64,000 nucleotides of DNA, taken from assembly GCA_916613615.1 (NCBI GenBank), contig OU744726.1, positions 19,223,515 to 19,287,514 of the forward strand, given 5' to 3'. Positions 47,801-59,800 of the stretch are shown in pieces; positions within the stretch are counted from its first letter, which is position 1, and the number at the start of each line of letters is the position of its first letter. The stretch comes from Steromphala cineraria. Taxonomy: Eukaryota > Mollusca > Gastropoda > Trochida > Trochidae. Position numbers and translations under genes: made by a program. The notes under the pieces were generated by a model, which saw only the letters and a list, made by a program, of their open reading frames with translations, was not told where the DNA came from and did no database searches.

Positions 47801-50800
47801 CATGCATAGAACTCTAATCAAAAACCTAAAACCTTCACACATCTTCTAAAGATTACTTTTGGTTGTTCAAATGAACCAAGGACTATGTCAAAATTGGCTC
47901 TCCTCAATTTTCGGTGAATTTAAAATTTCAAACTTCAAAACAGAATTCTTTAAATGACCTTTCTTCCACCTCAACTGTTTTCTTCTTACCTTGTACTGTT
48001 TCTCCAGCATGGCCTCTGGGATAGTCTCTGCTCCGTCCCGAGCGGGCATGGTGAGTTTCTCGATGTAGGGAGTGAGGTTGTCCATGGTTACCTCTGTCTC
48101 CCCTCCTCCCATAATGTACTCTACCAGCACGTCGTGGATAAACATGTACTGGTCCTGCAAGAGGTGTAATAACATTCAGAGCTAGAACACTTGAAATTTG
48201 ACCAAGGCCAAACACTATTGCGTGTTCTACCAGACCAAAATTGCTTCTAAGCTCTCTATGGGAATATGATGGTCGTTCAATGTTAACTTGTAATACTAAA
48301 CACAATCTTGGCACTAGGAAATCTTTTCAAATCTAGACCTTGATTTCACAATGGTTACATAAAAAATGTATTTATCATATACTCATGTAATCTTATGATA
48401 GTAATACAAGGGTGCAATACGGAATACGTCTTCAAATTCCGTATTGCACTCCAGAATCCGTATTGCACGCCTGCCGGTTCTACTTTTTTTACGCTTCAGC
48501 AATTCTCGGAATTTTCCGTACGTAACAATAATTTTACTAATTAGAACACCGGATTTGACGTATTTTAATGCATTGGTAACAAACCTACTTTTTAATATGA
48601 TATTGAAGAATAATATGGTGAGAAACTTGTGTTATCGTTAGTAAAGAAACTGCAAAACACTATAAAAAAGGAAATCCTAAACAAAACTCCGAAAACATCG
48701 CTAGCGACACTTGGCCCTTATGACGTCATAGCCTACAACGATTATGACGTCATTTCCATGGTGACGTCGTTTGAAAGAATCCCGTCGCTCGGAATCCTAA
48801 ACTTACATTTATAATATTCAGAACTTTATAAATAATAACTAAGGATAAAACTTTTATCACTGTATCTAGTTTTCACACTTGAGAAAATTACCTCTTACGT
48901 TTAACTACGCAAAGTAATGAGAAAATAGACAGATAATTGAGGTATCAAATCATCAGTCGAGCGTGTCATAGGTAATCGCCTTCTTTGCATTATGTATCAA
49001 TGCGCAGTGCGACGTCTCGGATTATTTAAGCAATTCAAAATTACTTTTAAGAGGTTAAAAAGAGAGTATATAATAAATACAGAACGTCATACGTGTGCAT
49101 TTGGGTCGTTTGTATTGAACTCGAAGATGTCATGGACATCTACTCGTTCAATACAAACGACCCAAATGCACACGTATGACGTTCTGTATATGTCTTGTAT
49201 GATCAACATAGTAAAAGACACCCGTTTAATCACCACAAGAGACATAACTTTTTTATGACCAGATGAGTAACTTGAAAAAGGGTCCTTATTGGTCATTCTA
49301 GGGATGTTCAACAACATTAGCATGACGTACCTCAGTCTGAACGAGGAAGTTTCGTTGTTTGCGGATATGGAGGATGAAGCCAGGTATGTTGATGGTGCCC
49401 TTGTCCTTCATCTTGGCTATCATACTGTCGATCAGGATGTACGTCCCCGTCCGGCCTACTCCAGCACTGGGTACAGAGGAGACGTGGTTTATTGTATCAT
49501 GAGTGATGAAAAATAGGAAGCACAAAGCAATTTCATTTTAAAACAGGGAATCATGGTGGTTTTGCACTAAATTAAATGAAGCTTATCACCTGGAACTATA
49601 AGTAAGAATAGTTATCAGCTTAAGATTGTGTCAAATGTTTCTGTATTTTTGTTGTGCCATGTTCAAAACATCATCAACCTATGATGTAAGATTCAAGCTA
49701 ATTTTGATTCCCCACATCCTCATTTAACGCCCTAAACATACAACAAATTCTTGTACAACCATGGGACTTCCTCTTCATATTGCTACTACACTCGGCATTA
49801 CTTATGCCTTCTAATGATTTGTTCATTAACATTATCAGCCAGAATCCTTTTCTTGAATAGCAAGGCCACCATGTGCTTTGAAATATGACAACAACTTCAA
49901 TACACAGATGAAGACCCACCTGCAGTGTACGACTATAGGTCCACCTCCCTCAGGGTTCATCTCGGCAGACTTGCGGACGAAGGTGAGACAGGGGAGCGTG
50001 TAGTCGGGGACGCCGTGGTCCGGCCACTCCGTGTAGTGGTACTGGTACACCATACGCTCTCCCACTCCCTTCACAGAGTGCTTCTGTAATCAAATAGACA
50101 CTGGTGTAACATGTGGTCTGTGGACAAGTCATCATTACTGATTACTCTACCAGATCATAAACTGTGAAAAAATAGAGCCATTGGCTCTGTAGCTCATCAG
50201 GCTTAATCATCAATTATGCTGTAGAGTGTGGCCAATGTGACTCCCCCTTTGTATAGGCCACAGGGCCACCAAACATAAAATTAAGTATATAGGTGACAAG
50301 TTTCAGTTTTCTAGAACTTATACTTCAGGAGAAGAAGATGAAAATAGATTTGAAGGACGTTCCTGTTGCCTATATTAGGGGCAACAGGGCCACCAAAGCT
50401 ACAATTCATAATCCTCACTAGTCAAGGAGTCTGTACACAAAGTTCCAGCTTTCTAGGCCTTATGGTTCTGGAGAAGAAGATGAAAATAGGTTTTTAGGGT
50501 GTGGCCCCTATGGCCCTTATAGGGGTCACAGGGCCACCAAAGCTAAAATTTATAATCCTCACTGGCCAAGGAATCTGAACACAAAGTTTCAGCTTTCTAT
50601 GCATTATGCATCTGGAGAAGAAAATGAAAAAAGGGTTTTTAGGGTGTGGCCCCTGTGGCCCTTATTAGGGGTCACAGGGCCACCAAAGCTACAATTCATA
50701 ATCCTCATTATTCAAGGAGTCTGTACACAAAGTTTCAGCTTTCTAGGCCTCATGGTTCTGGAGAAGAAGGTGAAAATTGGTTTTTAGGGTGTGGCCCCTA

Positions 50801-53800
50801 TGGCCCTTATAGGGGTCACAGGGCCACCAAAGCTACAATTTATAATCCTCACTAGCCAAGGAGTCTGTACACAAAGTTTCAGCTTTCTAGGCCTTATGGT
50901 TCTGGAGAAGAAGATGAAAATATGTTTTTAGGGCGTGGCCCTTGTGACCCTTATTAGGGGTCACAGGGCCACCAAAGCTACAATTTATAATCCTCACTAG
51001 CCAAGGAGTCTGTACACAAAGTTTCAGCTTTCTAGGCCTTATGGTTCTGGAGAAGAAGATGAAAATAGGTTTTAAGGGCGTGGCCCCTGTGGCCCTTATT
51101 AGGGGTCACAGGGCCACCAAAGCTACAATTTATAATCCTCACTATTCAAGGAGTCTGTACACAAAGTTTCAGCTTTCTAGCCCTCATGGTTCTGGAGAAG
51201 AAGATGAAAATAGGTTTTTAGGGCGTTGCCTCTATGGCCCTTATTAGGGGTCACAGGGCCACCAAAGCTACAATTTATAATCCTCACTAGCCAAGGAGTC
51301 TCTACACTAAGTTTCAGCTTTCTAAGCCTTATGGTTCTGGAGAAGAAGTCGAAATTCCACAAAGTTTACGGACAGATGGACGGACGGATGGACGGATGGA
51401 CGGACGGACGGACGCCGGACACCTTGCCATGCCATAAGCCCATCGGGCCTTACAGGCCAGATGAGCTAAAAATTGAGAAGGGACTGTCTTTTAAAAACCT
51501 CATCACTACTGACATAGAAACAATTTGCCATATCCAAACCTGTCTCTTAGTAAATTTATTGATGGCGAAACAAGAAAGGAGCGTGTTCTAGCAAGTAGTC
51601 TTCATAATAGCGATTATGTTCTTTCATCTACTCTCAGCCACTTCTCAGAGTGCTCTGTTGTCAAACGGACACACATATAACATGTAGTCACTTGGCAAGT
51701 CATCATCAGATTATTTGTCCCTTTCTTCTCCCAGTTCCTAATCAACTTTGAAAGAGCTTGAAATAGTAATAAGACGTGTTCTTTAATCTATCAATATTTA
51801 CTGGAAATGTGTTTACTGATTGAAAATAATAAAATATTTCAATTGCTGATGCATTTTCAGTTTTAGTTTTAATGCACCACAAGTCTATATGCTATATTTG
51901 ATAAGCACAGTGCAGTATATGACTGAATAATTCCATGGCTTCATGAACAAAATGATACTGATTTAATGTTATTTTATTTTCAATGATATACAAATTCACA
52001 CGTAATTAACACAGATGAATCATTCAGGGAATGCAAAGTTTGAATAATTCAACATTAATAAATTGAAAAAGAGTGTTTCTGTCTAAAGAGGGAGTAAGAA
52101 AACCATTAAAAAGATATGAAAATAAGTAAAAGAATTATCCACAAGCAAAGAATTAACAGTTCCATATATATGAAAATGCCAATGCAGAAAATCCCATCAT
52201 TTCATATGACTAAGTCAAAGATGTTCTTGTTCTGTTGTTCCCAAAATATGGTCACTAAGAAAATATTACCAAGATCGAGTAATGTGTAAGGATACACATG
52301 TTCTCCAAAATGCTAATTTTTCCTATATATATTCAGTAATACTGATTGTATTCTGCTCAAGCGAAGCATAACTCAAGCCAATCTCAATCCCTGCCTTGCT
52401 GCATTTCATCAGATTTTCTGTACAAGTTCTTCAGCCACCTGCACTAGGACTTGATAGTCTCATTATAACTCCTGCATTTTGTGTCTAATCAAAGAAAGCT
52501 GGCACAAACCATAAATTTTTGCAAAATGCAGCAACGATTAAGATGCCATTAAGGACAGTAGCGAAAGTTATGCTTTGTGGAGAAAGTTTGTGATTGTAAG
52601 TAATAGTGTTAACAGCGTCAAAGATTTGCCGACAAAACAAGAAGTTAGCTTTTTAGTGAATAACATAACTGAAAAGATAAAATGTAAAATATTATGATTA
52701 TTCAGAGCACATATTCAACATCAAAGTTACTGTGTCAAAAGAAAATGAACAAAGCTGTTTTCAGTCAATATATTTGTTAATGCAATGTTAGTCCAAGAAA
52801 GTAGTGAATAGTTGATGGACTGACAAACAAACTACCTGGTTTCTAGACACATGCTTTTCCACATCGTGATGGTGATGCTAACAAAACAAATAAAGAAAAT
52901 AAATTGGGACTTTAAAACTGTCATGCAGTCAGATAAGGAAACAAAACTAAGGGAAAGTGTTACAACAGAATAGTCATGCTATGTTTTCTTTCTTGGTAAG
53001 TTTTTAAGGCGACTGTTCAATTATTATTTTTTATCATAGTTATATCTTTCTGAAAATTTTCTTTCAGCAAATTTATGTAGTATGGAAATTATATCATTAC
53101 AGACTTTATTAGCTTTTGAATTCTTCATCTGTTGTTATGATACAATATCATAAGCCTTCTTTTAGCCTTTTGGAAAATGTTCTAATTTATCTTGATAAGT
53201 AAAAAAATACAATAACATGCAGTTAAACATCACACAATAAACTAAAATGTAGCTGTCATTTCATTTTTTCTTATTGAACAATAAGCCCAAAGTCCACACT
53301 TTCAAAGAAATGTATTATGAGATTAAAAGGTTGAACATTTTTGAAATTCCCAAAAATGAGAACAAAACATGAAAAGAAATATGACATTCAATTTAACTTT
53401 TGAAAACTTCATTACCTAAATCTTTCAAAAGTAAAGACACAATGATAAACTTAAAAACGTATGAGTAAACAATGAAATGACAGCTAACGAACAAATCAAA
53501 GGTATCTTACAACAACCAAGGGAGACAACTGAGGTAGAAGCAGAACAGAAGCCAGTCAGCACACGGAGCCACAGACGAGCATGCATACCTTTTTTACCTT
53601 CATATTCCGCACTGTAAACACGCGCACAGTGTAATGGGCCCGTTGGATCGTGTTAAGAAGTTTCACCGACATGCTGCCGTAGATTTCTAATCCATCATTC
53701 GGCCAGTACTGGTCGCATTTACGCTGAAAAGGATGTAGCAAAATGTTGCATTTTTGTAGGATTCATGCTTGAATAAATACTTGTTATATTGAGAGACCTT

Positions 53801-56800
53801 TTTTGGAAAATGTGCAAAGGTTCATGAGACATCTATTTGGAACTAAATTGCAGAAATGCCATAAATTATAAAATAAGTACTTTTACAGTCATAAGCAACT
53901 GTGAATTTAGGTATTTATCTAATAGTCGCTAAAGCCTTGAAATTCAAGGCAAATGGATAATTTGGCCATTTGAACCATAAGAGATTGATAAGCGCTTTCT
54001 GGTATCTAAATAATCTTTTAATCTTAAAAGGCAATGGTCTATGACTTACCCGTCCTCTCTCCATCAAGTTGGTGATCATGACGATGACGCTACAGTTCTG
54101 TTCCCAGATCATCCGCCAGTAGTCTGCAAATGTCTGTGGTAGAGGACCCTGGGTCGCTATGTATGCTTTGGGTTTCTGGTAGCCCTGCAACAATAATTGA
54201 CATAATTTCACTCAATTAAAAGCAGAGCAGCAGAAAGACATTTTAAGTTACTAGTATAAGTGACTTACTACTGATGCAAATGTTTTTGTACTACAGGCCT
54301 GTGGCCTCTTCAGTACTTAATAAAGATTGATTAATTGAACTCCTAAAAATAACATATCAAGGGTTTTTACTAGTGATGATACTGACTAAGTAGTGGAAAA
54401 GATACCATGTCAATGCATGTCATGGCTTTTGATTGACCGTTATTGTTATGTGAACATACTTGCTGTTGTTTGGGGCAACAACATGGAATCACAAGGGAAA
54501 AGGAAAAGAAATGTTGAGAAGGCCACTACTTACATCAATATAGTTGGCATTTATATAATCTGAATGTCGTAATCTTCCCAGTTCTGTCTTCAATATAACT
54601 CTAGAGTGGTCGACTGAAACAGGACAAGATAATCAGGTTATACAACAGTTCATGGTCAAGAATCAATTTATAAATTTTGCAAAAATATTTTGTCGAGGGT
54701 CGAAGGAACAAAGATATCCAATTGCTCAAGACCATTTTCATATAAAATAAATTGGCAGAAACCAACGAATCACTTAAAATTGAGACAAATTATACAAAGC
54801 TAAATACTCACATGCAGCAATATTTATGTATCTGTTTTTGCCTCTGTTTTCGGGTAAACTCGAACTTTCACATCGGAAATCAACTGAAGTATTCTTGTTT
54901 ATATCCTGTTGGGGAAAACAATTTGATTGGTAAAGCATTTAACTACAATAAGAACAGTTCTAAACACCACTAATAATTGCTGATTCATAGAGGAATATTG
55001 ATTTATTCAAACAATTGATTTACTTGAAACTCTTCAATAAATTGATTTTACAGTTTCATGAAATATAGTCATCAGTAAATAAAACATGTTTAATTTACGA
55101 AAAGACAGCAAGCTACAAACTTCCATAGTGAAATATTGAAACAATTCACTTGAGATGTTTAAGTAAAGCTTTTACACACTTATAATATATCTTTGGAAAT
55201 CTTAAAACAGGAATAAATGATGTTTAAATCTAAATAAGACAAAGATCTACAAATTCCAGAAAGAACTTACATCAAATTCCTGAGAGAAGCCAATATCTGA
55301 GTCTGCGTGCAGTCCCTCCACGTGGCGGATAAACGTACTCACGGGCGTCTCAGGGTATTCCTTCTCATCTGGAACAATTATACATTACAGTGAGACTAAA
55401 TGTCAAGTTGAAACAAAATCCTCCTATGTAACTACCGGTAAGTCTAATAGGCTAACATTCCTGAGCAAACATTAAGTAAGCCAAGCATTTGAAACACCAA
55501 ACCTGATAATAAAGGCATGTTTAGGAATAAAAACAAATTGAGTTGGTTAATTTCTTTTTTTTAATTTCATAAATAAAGGGTGAACCGCTTTTGACTAGTC
55601 AAAACCATCCTACTAAATTTCATGGATGGACCTATAAGGTTGAAATAATGTGCCATGTGTCTAACATGTCATGTGGTCTTGCAACAAGGGGAGACAACTC
55701 TAAGCAACACGTACCTGCTGGTTCAGCGACGGTGACGACGGTGGGTGGGGTGGAGTGGGAGTTGCTGGGGACAGCGAGGTAGTAGTAGGCAGCCTGGTAA
55801 CACTTCCGACATGCAAACGATCTGCAACACAGAGAGGGAGAGTTAGTGAGGTATTTCTCTCAACCATTAGGGCCAAATTTTAGCCATTCACTGCATATTG
55901 AGTCATGCAGAAGTTCAGGCACACTTATTCAGCTTGTTAATATTGCATGTGATACTTGAGAATACAATGAACTGTTTTTGTCAATGGCTATCACACAAGG
56001 ACTCACAGACACGGTTAAAGTTTTAAATGAAGTAAATGATATTATTAATCAACAAGACCTTAAGGAAAATGTTCAAGTCACAACACAGTGTTCGTACCAA
56101 TGCAGTGTATGAAATAAGGCCTGTCTGACAGACCATATCCTGGTAACTTTCTCACAAAGCTTGCCAATTTTTAGCTATTTCATTAATTTTCATACACAGA
56201 CAGAATTACAATATACACCACAAAAGTGGATTTAAATGTCACGCTGAAAGGTTGAACCTCTCTTTAGCTCTTGACAATCTAGTGAATTTGTCACTTTGTA
56301 TATGACTACTGATCACGCCAGACTCAAGTCCAAGCGCATTTGAGTAGCATTAGTCAGAAAATAGCCCTATACAAATGTTTTTATGTATATGTATGTATAG
56401 GCTATATTAAGATCTAATATTCATACACGGCTGTCATACCTGTATCCGACGAAGATGATGACAACAACGAGGATGACGATGATGGCGATGACAACTCCAG
56501 CGATGATCCCGGCCGACATGACCTCTTCATCCTGAACCTTCTCTATACGGGGAACTGTGGGTAAACATGGTACTTGTGAACAGGGCGGTAGAAGTTATGC
56601 TATACACAGACTTACTTCTGATAAATTCATTATATTGGGGTATATATTTTTATATGATGCGATTGGATAAATGATACTAAATGGTGACATGAAGTCAATT
56701 ACAAAATTAAGATATGCTTTTGTTTTGTGTTTTTTTGTTCACATTTTGGAACTGGTGACTATCACGTAAGTGTTATTTTTTTCATAAGATGCTCTAGGGC

Positions 56801-59800
56801 AAAACTCTGTCAAATGCTCTGTTTTTTTAATAATATTTGGCTCCTTAGTTATTAAATATGGTCACATTGTGTCATGGATTTTGCTATTTGAAACATTTAA
56901 GTTATTCTATCACATTGTAGTCTAATCTTTGCTTAAGCCAGATGAAAGCCCATAATTGAATAGATGTACATGAAAGTCAAAGATTTGATTCTTAGCTAAA
57001 CATAAATTTTCCTTGTTAAAACTTTTCAATATATAAGCACCAATTTTAACCAGAGACCATCTTATTTTTGGAACCTACAAATTTGAACAAATTTGATCTT
57101 ATTGGTCAAATGTTACAGAAACAGTATTAATAATAATCATTACAGACATCTATAAAATAGGTGTTATTTTGTATTTTATTGTGAAATATCAGAAATCTAA
57201 ATGTATGTATCAAGATAATAAATTTTCTGTGCATTTTATACAAGGTGAGTCTTAAATTGATTAGTTCATGAATAATTTATAATCCTTTTTTAATTAAGCT
57301 ATTAATGTCATCAACATAATGATAAGTTTATCTTGATGTTAAAAGTTTCAAAAGAGAACGGTTTAGAGTATTAATCATGTTAACAGATTTACATTTTTAG
57401 TGAAAATGTTTCCTGATTGTTTGCCGGAAAACAACAGAAGTAATTTTATGAATAGTTACAAAACGAAATAACAGTAACAAACAATTTGATAAAGAGAGAA
57501 TACAACACTGAACAATTTCGAATCACAACAATATCAAACTGACGAAAAAATGCTTCAAATATGTTATTTAAATATCAAATCGATAAATGATGAATAAATC
57601 AGGTTCCCATAGTATCCTTACTATCTATACCGTTAAAAAATCTAAAATATTACCAAAAAAACAATTAAAGAAAGATCCTTTTTCTCTGTAGCTGGTATAG
57701 CAGTGAGTGAACTTGGGTTTCACGTGTTGTTGGTATAGCAGATAAAGTGATAGGTCAAGTTGATATGTGTCATTTGAGGTGATATGACCTTCAGGGTCAA
57801 CATAAATTGTTGCTTACATGATGAATCGTGAATATCATCAACTAAGTTAAAAACACTGCTAGTGCATAGTGATATGAGTTGTGAGGGAACCACCACCAGG
57901 ACGAATACGATCCGTACTCACCAGCCCATCCTTAGAAGGAAGTAAGAAATAACAAAATGTAACAACATCACAATATCTCTAATACCACTTCAGGAGCTAA
58001 TGCTAAAGTCAACACCAAACTGCCAACATGATCAAAACTAAGGACTAGGCTCTAACTTCAAGATAACTTCCCCCAAATGGCAGTGTTTAAAATATAGCCA
58101 ATCCACCAGATCTTAGACTTACTTTTTGGTCAGGACTGGTTACTTTTCAAAACTTTATTTATTTTTCCCTAAGGAATTCACCAATTAGTTTTCAGGACAG
58201 GCTAGGTCCCATCTATTTTATACACTGCAAAAGGTTAGCTCACACCAATCCATCACTGGCTACTTCAGCCGGGCTGCATTATACCAAAATTTTAGTTTGA
58301 ATGTAGATCCTCATTGTAAATGGAAGTAGCTGCTAGGAGATTTCTGATCGAATTTTCAAGTAAAGGTGCAGTGCACTGAAGTGCTGGCTGATGTTATGAT
58401 TTGCAGTAAGGCTTGAGTTAACCATTGATTTAGACCGGTGCCAGTTATACCTTGTAGGGGAAGTTGACTACAGGAGGCCAAGACACTGTGTTTGATAATG
58501 AAGAATGCTGATGCAACTTTCAACCGAAAGTGAGTTTATTAGTTAACTTGGGATTATTTGAAATGGTTTCATCCTTTTGATGACGATTATTATTTGCAAG
58601 TTTTGAGGTATTTGGAATGACCAATATTTGATCTGATATCCAAATTTCATTTGGCAGTTTGCATTGTTTGAAGATCAGCACTCCTGAAGTTTTTTCTATA
58701 AATGAATGAATCTACAAATGAGATGAAAATGACTGATGAAATGAAATATTGATTATGTTATGAAAGAAAGAGTAATAAGCAAAAGGTAGACAGAAGTGCT
58801 AATCATAAAAAAAGAATTGTCAAATAAAGCCCAGTAAAAACATCCGAACACAAATGAATACAGGTTTTTACAGCTTGGCCAGAAAGATTTTCATAGATGA
58901 ATATCTCTCAATTACCTCTAAAAATTTCAAATAGAAGCTGCTCACATTGAAAAATCCTTCTTAGTGACAGCGAAAAACCTCACCCTCTTAACCTAAAAAC
59001 TTGTTCACCAAAATAAAAATTTAAGGTCAACATTTCATGTGATCCTTAATGCCTTTGACTACGTATATATATGCGAATAGAAAATGCACTATGGCTAACA
59101 TTTTAAGATCTTTAATTTATCAAATGTTTTCAAATGAATGTAAGCCCTGGAAATGTTTCTTGGATGACTAGTTTTCAACAAAATCATAAGCAGTTTTAAA
59201 GATGATGTTTATAAAAAAGCCATTTTTAGACGAAATATTTTTTTTAAGATGAACATATTGATCTGGTCTGTTTGTATATAAGATAAATCAATATTTATGG
59301 AAATGCCGAACCCTGTCCAAAAAGCAAAAAAGTGACAAAAAATAATTAATTTAGAAATTTTTCAGACAAAATCTTTTCTCTACAACTCTTTCCCTGTATC
59401 CACATCTGCTGCCAAATTGGTGCTAAGGATCTGAATGGTGCAAACAACATAACAATCAATCACATGCAAACTGTAACAACATTACGAACAAGCCGAGTCG
59501 TCTACGGTCCACCTACCATAGTCATCAGCCTCCACAATGCCATACGATATATCAGAGCGACTCGCTACAAATCAAAACACACTATTTAACGGCAGGAGAC
59601 TTAGAGAATGCACACAGGCTAGAGATTGAAGTACAGAATAGAGAGAAGATAGAGGGTCTTATCATTTCAGTTACTTGTTGTCAGATAGAGATTCTTATAC
59701 ACTCCACTGGGTCTTAGAAAGTCATATTTTATCAAGGAAACTGCCAAACAATTCAAACATTAATTGGCTATTTAACAGTTATGAATAAAACTGAAATTTC

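Noticed and set aside
47928..48314. 128-codon minus-strand frame overlapping the D1-D2 linker exon
   Set aside because: Out of frame with the phosphatase protein; the other frame carries the conserved sequence.
54812..54882. Use of the stronger AG (cttcag) for the KNRY exon
   Set aside because: It would put a TAA in frame before KNRY; the upstream AG keeps the reading frame and length.
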